Assembly: GCA_021129895.1 (NCBI GenBank)
Contig: JAJOKL010000096.1
Coordinates: forward strand, 1 to 7,309
Direction of reading: 5' to 3'
DNA length: 7,309 nt
Source of the DNA: Candidatus Bipolaricaulota bacterium
Lineage (GTDB): Bacteria > Bipolaricaulota > Bipolaricaulia > Bipolaricaulales > Bipolaricaulaceae
Within the stretch, counting starts at the first letter, position 1; every line of letters starts with the position of its first letter. Shown piece by piece: positions 5,797 to 7,309 of the stretch. The position numbers were made by a program, and so were the translations under genes. Below the pieces are notes generated by a model that ran no database searches, was not told the DNA's origin, and saw only the letters and a program-made list of their open reading frames with translations.

Positions 5797-5815
5797 TGGA
5801 TCAAGGGGGAGTCCG

Positions 5816-6421
5816 ATGAAGGCCAAAGCGCCTGCTAAGAAGATGACCTACCAGGAGTTCCTCGCCTGGTGTGACGAGGACACCTGGGCGGAGTGGGTGG
5901 ACGGGGAGGTAATCGTGCTTTCGCCTGCTTCAAACAGGCATCAGGACCTTTGCAATTTTCTGGCGTTTTTGCTGCGGGCTTACGCTGAAGCTCGAGGACT
6001 AGGGGTAATACGTACAGCTCCATTCTCCATGCACCTCCTGGAGCTCAAGCGGGCCAGGGAGCCAGACATCCTCTTCATCGCCGCTGAGAACCTCAACCGC
6101 CTGAAAGAAACCCATCTCGAGGGGCCGGCTGATCTGGTGGTGGAGATCGTCTCCCCGGAGTCCCGCCTGCGGGACCGCGGTGAAAAATTTGCCGAGTACG
6201 AGCTTGCTGGGGTGCGGGAGTATTGGATCATCGACCCCGACGAGAGGCGGGCCGATTTCTATGTGCTGGGCTCGGACGGCCGCTACGAGCGCCGCAGGCC
6301 AGATGAAGCCGGCATCTATCGCAGCGAGGTTATCCCTGGCTTTTGGCTCCAAGTGGGGTGGCTCTGGCGAGAGCCCCTCCCGCCCGTCCTGGAAGTGCTG
6401 AAGGAGCTGAACCTGATTTAG
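5816..6421 (+). CDS. Uma2 family protein (DUF820, PD-(D/E)XK nuclease fold)
   Basis: This 201-aa protein matches the Uma2/DUF820 family over its full length. The family has a restriction-endonuclease-like fold and is widely annotated as endonuclease, with no established cellular role. Visible motifs are TYQEFLAW (11-18), EWVDGEVIVLSPAS near 26-39, EPDILFI with Asp84, VVEIVSPES with Glu110, Asp120 and Lys124 in RDRGEKFAEY, and AGVREYWIIDP (131-141). The putative active-site acidic residues and lysine are therefore present. The frame is open 46 codons further upstream, but the ATG at 5816 has AAGGGGGA 5 bases before it and starts the family domain. A broken protease gene and a second Uma2 gene follow on the same strand. 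Uma2 genes are typically present in many copies per genome. Confidence 0.92.
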   Translation: MKAKAPAKKMTYQEFLAWCDEDTWAEWVDGEVIVLSPASNRHQDLCNFLAFLLRAYAEARGLGVIRTAPFSMHLLELKRAREPDILFIAAENLNRLKETHLEGPADLVVEIVSPESRLRDRGEKFAEYELAGVREYWIIDPDERRADFYVLGSDGRYERRRPDEAGIYRSEVIPGFWLQVGWLWREPLPPVLEVLKELNLI

Positions 6422-6484
6422 TCATCGTCAGCGCTGCTTGGATCACATGGACAGGTTTGAGCCCGTGTTCCAAAGGGGGAGATC

Positions 6485-6836
6485 GTGGGCATAACCTATA
6501 TCGAGGGTGTGGTGCGGGGGGCCGCAGGGGGAGGACCGGGTGAGATTCCTCGTGGATAGAAGTGCGACCTACCCGTTATTGCCTGAACCGGTTTGGCGGA
6601 GGATAGGCCTTGCTCCGAAACGGGAACACACCTTCCCACTAGCTGACGGCCGGGAGATCAACCGGAAGGTATCCGAGTATTACATCATCCTCCCCCAGGG
6701 TGAGGGACACACGCCGGTGATCTTAGGTGAAGCCGACGATGCGGCGCTGCTGGGGGTGGTCACCCTGGAGATCCTGGGTTTGGTGTTCAACCCATTCAAG
6801 CGCACCCTGGAACCGATGCGCATGCTCCTCGTCTGA
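6485..6836 (+). pseudogene. Retropepsin-like aspartyl protease gene, frameshifted
   Basis: A GTG at 6485 with AGGGGGAG just upstream opens MGITYIEGVVRG, the usual N-terminus of short clan-AA aspartyl proteases. The rest continues in another frame from the G-run at 6516-6521: PQGEDRVRFLVDRSATY, then LLPEPVWRRIGLAPKR, PLADGR, PVILGEADDAALLGVVTLE and a final LEPMRMLLV. Removing one of the six Gs would restore a 116-aa protein. The catalytic motif at restored residues 24-28, normally DSGAT, reads DRSAT, so the Gly and Ser of D-S/T-G are displaced even apart from the frameshift. Both defects suggest a dead gene. The second half is otherwise well preserved, which points to recent loss or, for the frameshift alone, a sequencing slip. 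The family acts as single-domain dimers, and its bacterial role is poorly known. Confidence 0.75.
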
Positions 6837-6866
6837 CCCCCTACCCGGCAGGCCAGGTACCTGTAG

Positions 6867-6882
6867 CGGGGGTTCATCCCCG
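6867..6882. repeat. Small GC hairpin in the intergenic region
   Basis: Perfect 5-base arms CGGGG and CCCCG enclose GTTCAT. It sits 30 bases after the broken protease gene, inside a 235-base stretch (6837-7071) where I see no gene. No T-tract follows, so it is not a typical terminator. The GGGTTCATCCCC core resembles dispersed intergenic repeats I recall from some GC-rich genomes. A single copy here cannot confirm that. Confidence 0.4.
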
Positions 6883-7071
6883 ACTCCGGCGAGGGAGGAC
6901 GTCGCGGTTCGGCGGCGTGGTGCGTGCCGTGCCCGGAAGTAGAATCGCGTGGGCATTTTTTCGATGGACCATGAAATACCGACGTCCCCCGGAGGGTGAT
7001 ACCATTTTGGAGGCGCGAATGCTCGTGGCAGCTGTGCGGAACGAGGGACATTTTTGCTGGGGGTGAAGAGG

Positions 7072-7309
7072 ATGGCGAAGGCCACAGGGCCAAAGGTGAA
7101 GTTCACTTACGAGGACTACAAGAGCCTGCCTGAGTCCGAGACCCGGCGGTATGAGCTTTTGGGAGGTGAGCTGGTGTTGGTCCCATCACCTACAGAACCT
7201 CATCAGCGGGTATCGAGAAACCTGGAGTTCCTTCTCTGGCGTTTCGTGAAGGAACGGGATTTGGGTTGGGTATACGATGCCCCCTTGGATGTGGTCCTGG
7301 GCCAAAGGG
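7072..7309 (+). CDS. Second Uma2 family protein, partial (N-terminal 79 residues)
   Basis: The frame starts ATG at 7072 after GGGGGTGAAGAGG and stays open to the window edge. It reads MAKATGPKVKFTYEDYKSLP, then RRYELLGGELVLVPSPTEPH (25-44), then RNLEFLLWRFV and WVYDAPLDVVLG. This is the Uma2/DUF820 N-terminal pattern: (F)TYEDY-LP, YEL--GELVL-PSP---H, then an amphipathic helix and the AP-DV-L strand. An in-frame GTG at 7063 is a less likely start. The catalytic part lies outside the window. It shares the family with the gene at 5816 but differs through much of its sequence, so the pair is not a recent duplicate. Confidence 0.85.
   Translation, partial: MAKATGPKVKFTYEDYKSLPESETRRYELLGGELVLVPSPTEPHQRVSRNLEFLLWRFVKERDLGWVYDAPLDVVLGQR

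Noticed and set aside
5678..5815. 46-codon N-terminal extension of the first Uma2 gene
   Set aside because: The Uma2 domain begins after 5816, where AAGGGGGA precedes an ATG. The extension is Pro/Arg-rich and has no ribosome binding site.
6680..7106. Minus-strand frames of 137 and 127 codons over the broken protease and the following gap
   Set aside because: No ribosome binding site or family likeness. They are antisense to the better supported protease remnant and the Uma2 start.
1..7309. CRISPR arrays, tRNA, rRNA, riboswitches and complete insertion sequences
   Set aside because: I found no regularly spaced repeats, no tRNA- or rRNA-like sequence, and no paired terminal inverted repeats with a transposase gene.

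Overview
This is a GC-rich bacterial window with strong AGGAGG-type ribosome binding sites and tightly packed genes. It has two parts. The left two thirds (about 1-5400, all on the minus strand) is a metal-handling locus. The right third (about 5400-7309, plus strand) is an accessory region of Uma2-family genes and broken genes. The taxon cannot be fixed from sequence alone. Uma2 and short retropepsin-like genes in a GC-rich genome with a CopB/YHS copper pump would fit a thermophilic or environmental lineage such as Chloroflexota, Deinococcota or a candidate phylum, but that is a guess.

The minus-strand genes, in order of transcription, begin with a 71-aa two-helix membrane protein (5346-5131) whose 3' end overlaps a YbjQ/UPF0145 putative heavy-metal-binding protein (5150-4833). 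A good sigma70-like promoter lies upstream of this pair. Next comes a second promoter with a perfect inverted repeat across its predicted transcription start. It drives a 55-aa single-helix protein with a His/Cys tail (4745-4578), a CopB-type P1B ATPase with an N-terminal YHS domain and a His-rich linker (4567-2369), and an EamA/DMT transporter with a 23-histidine C-terminal tail (2346-1270). After a decayed peroxiredoxin remnant (about 1217-955) comes a complete bacterioferritin (917-450) and a convincing intrinsic terminator (391-346). A secreted Met/Pro-rich protein starts at 215 and runs off the left edge.

The plus-strand region starts after about 420 bases with no intact gene, which may hold transposase debris. 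It contains a complete Uma2-family protein (5816-6421), a retropepsin-like protease gene broken by a frameshift in a G-run and lacking the normal DSG motif (6485-6836), a non-coding stretch with a small hairpin, and the start of a second Uma2 gene (7072-7309).

Taken together, the left part looks like a copper or silver detoxification operon. CopB would export the metal, and the small membrane protein and the transporter tail may capture or buffer it. YbjQ may bind metal, and bacterioferritin and the former peroxiredoxin fit the iron and oxidative-stress side of metal stress. The roles of the 55-aa protein, the EamA protein and the YbjQ pair are inferred from composition and position only.
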